Both the position numbers and the translations under genes were made by a program. Source: Cellvibrionales bacterium UBA3090 (GTDB taxonomy: Bacteria > Pseudomonadota > Gammaproteobacteria > Pseudomonadales > Porticoccaceae). Taken from it: a stretch of DNA of 5,549 nucleotides. Where the stretch lies: NCBI GenBank assembly GCA_002367235.1, contig DFBC01000066.1, positions 1 through 5,549 on the forward strand, given 5' to 3'. The notes under the pieces were generated by a model. The model saw nothing but the letters and a program-made list of their open reading frames with translations. It ran no database searches and was not told where the DNA came from. How positions within the stretch are numbered: the stretch's first letter is position 1; each line of letters opens with the position of its first letter. Shown here piece by piece: positions 5,458 to 5,549 of the stretch.

Positions 5458-5549
5458 ATGAAAGCACTGGATGACAAACTGATCGAATTATTGCGAACCA
5501 ACAGTCGCGAGAGTGTCACCATGCTGGCCAAAAAACTGGGGGTCAGCCG
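5458..5549 (+). CDS. Lrp/AsnC-family transcriptional regulator, N-terminal fragment
   Basis: Only 30 codons are present before the window edge; full proteins are about 150-165 residues. The fragment has the standard opening of the family's DNA-binding domain: LDDKLIELLRTNSRES (4-19) as the first helix and turn, then TMLAKKLGVS as the start of the helix-turn-helix. The C-terminal ligand-binding domain lies outside the window, so its effector cannot be inferred. Family members commonly sense amino acids such as leucine, lysine or asparagine. The gene is divergent from the decarboxylase, which makes that gene and itself the likeliest targets. Confidence 0.8.
   Translation, partial: MKALDDKLIELLRTNSRESVTMLAKKLGVS

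Overview
The window reads as gammaproteobacterial chromosome. All six genes have clear homologues in Pseudomonas-like or marine gammaproteobacteria, Shine-Dalgarno sites are ordinary, and base composition is close to even. The genus cannot be fixed from the sequence. No RNA genes, insertion sequences, CRISPR arrays or phage genes were seen.

Layout, left to right. (1) A leftward pair: a gamma-glutamyl-polyamine hydrolase (spuA/puuD type, 574-1356), followed downstream by the first 159 codons of a glutamine-synthetase-like gamma-glutamylpolyamine synthetase (spuB/puuA type, 1-479, cut by the window edge). (2) A divergent control region (1357-1520) with promoter-like sequences facing both ways. 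(3) A rightward pair: a class III polyamine aminotransferase (spuC type, 1521-2900) and, 40 bases later, a glutaryl-CoA dehydrogenase (gcdH, 2941-4122). (4) A leftward, convergent fold-III PLP decarboxylase of the ornithine/lysine decarboxylase family (4159-5316). (5) A second divergent control region (5317-5457), then the start of an Lrp/AsnC-type regulator (5458 to the edge).

How the genes may work together. spuA, spuB and spuC homologues together indicate diamine catabolism by gamma-glutamylation and/or transamination. gcdH in the spuC transcription unit is the distinctive point: putrescine breakdown ends at succinate and has no use for it, whereas cadaverine (decarboxylated lysine) breakdown ends at glutarate, which glutaryl-CoA dehydrogenase can process after CoA activation. 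With an ornithine/lysine-type decarboxylase next door, the locus could encode a lysine to cadaverine to 5-aminovalerate to glutaryl-CoA route, perhaps controlled by the Lrp-type protein. This is inference. The aldehyde dehydrogenase, the second transaminase and semialdehyde dehydrogenase, and the CoA-activating enzyme needed to complete it are not in the window.

The protein families themselves are well known. What deserves a second look is the gene combination and three pieces of non-coding structure: a TTTGTA/TACAAA inverted repeat upstream of the regulator, paired promoter-like elements with direct repeats between spuA and spuC, and a small hairpin over the spuC ribosome binding site.
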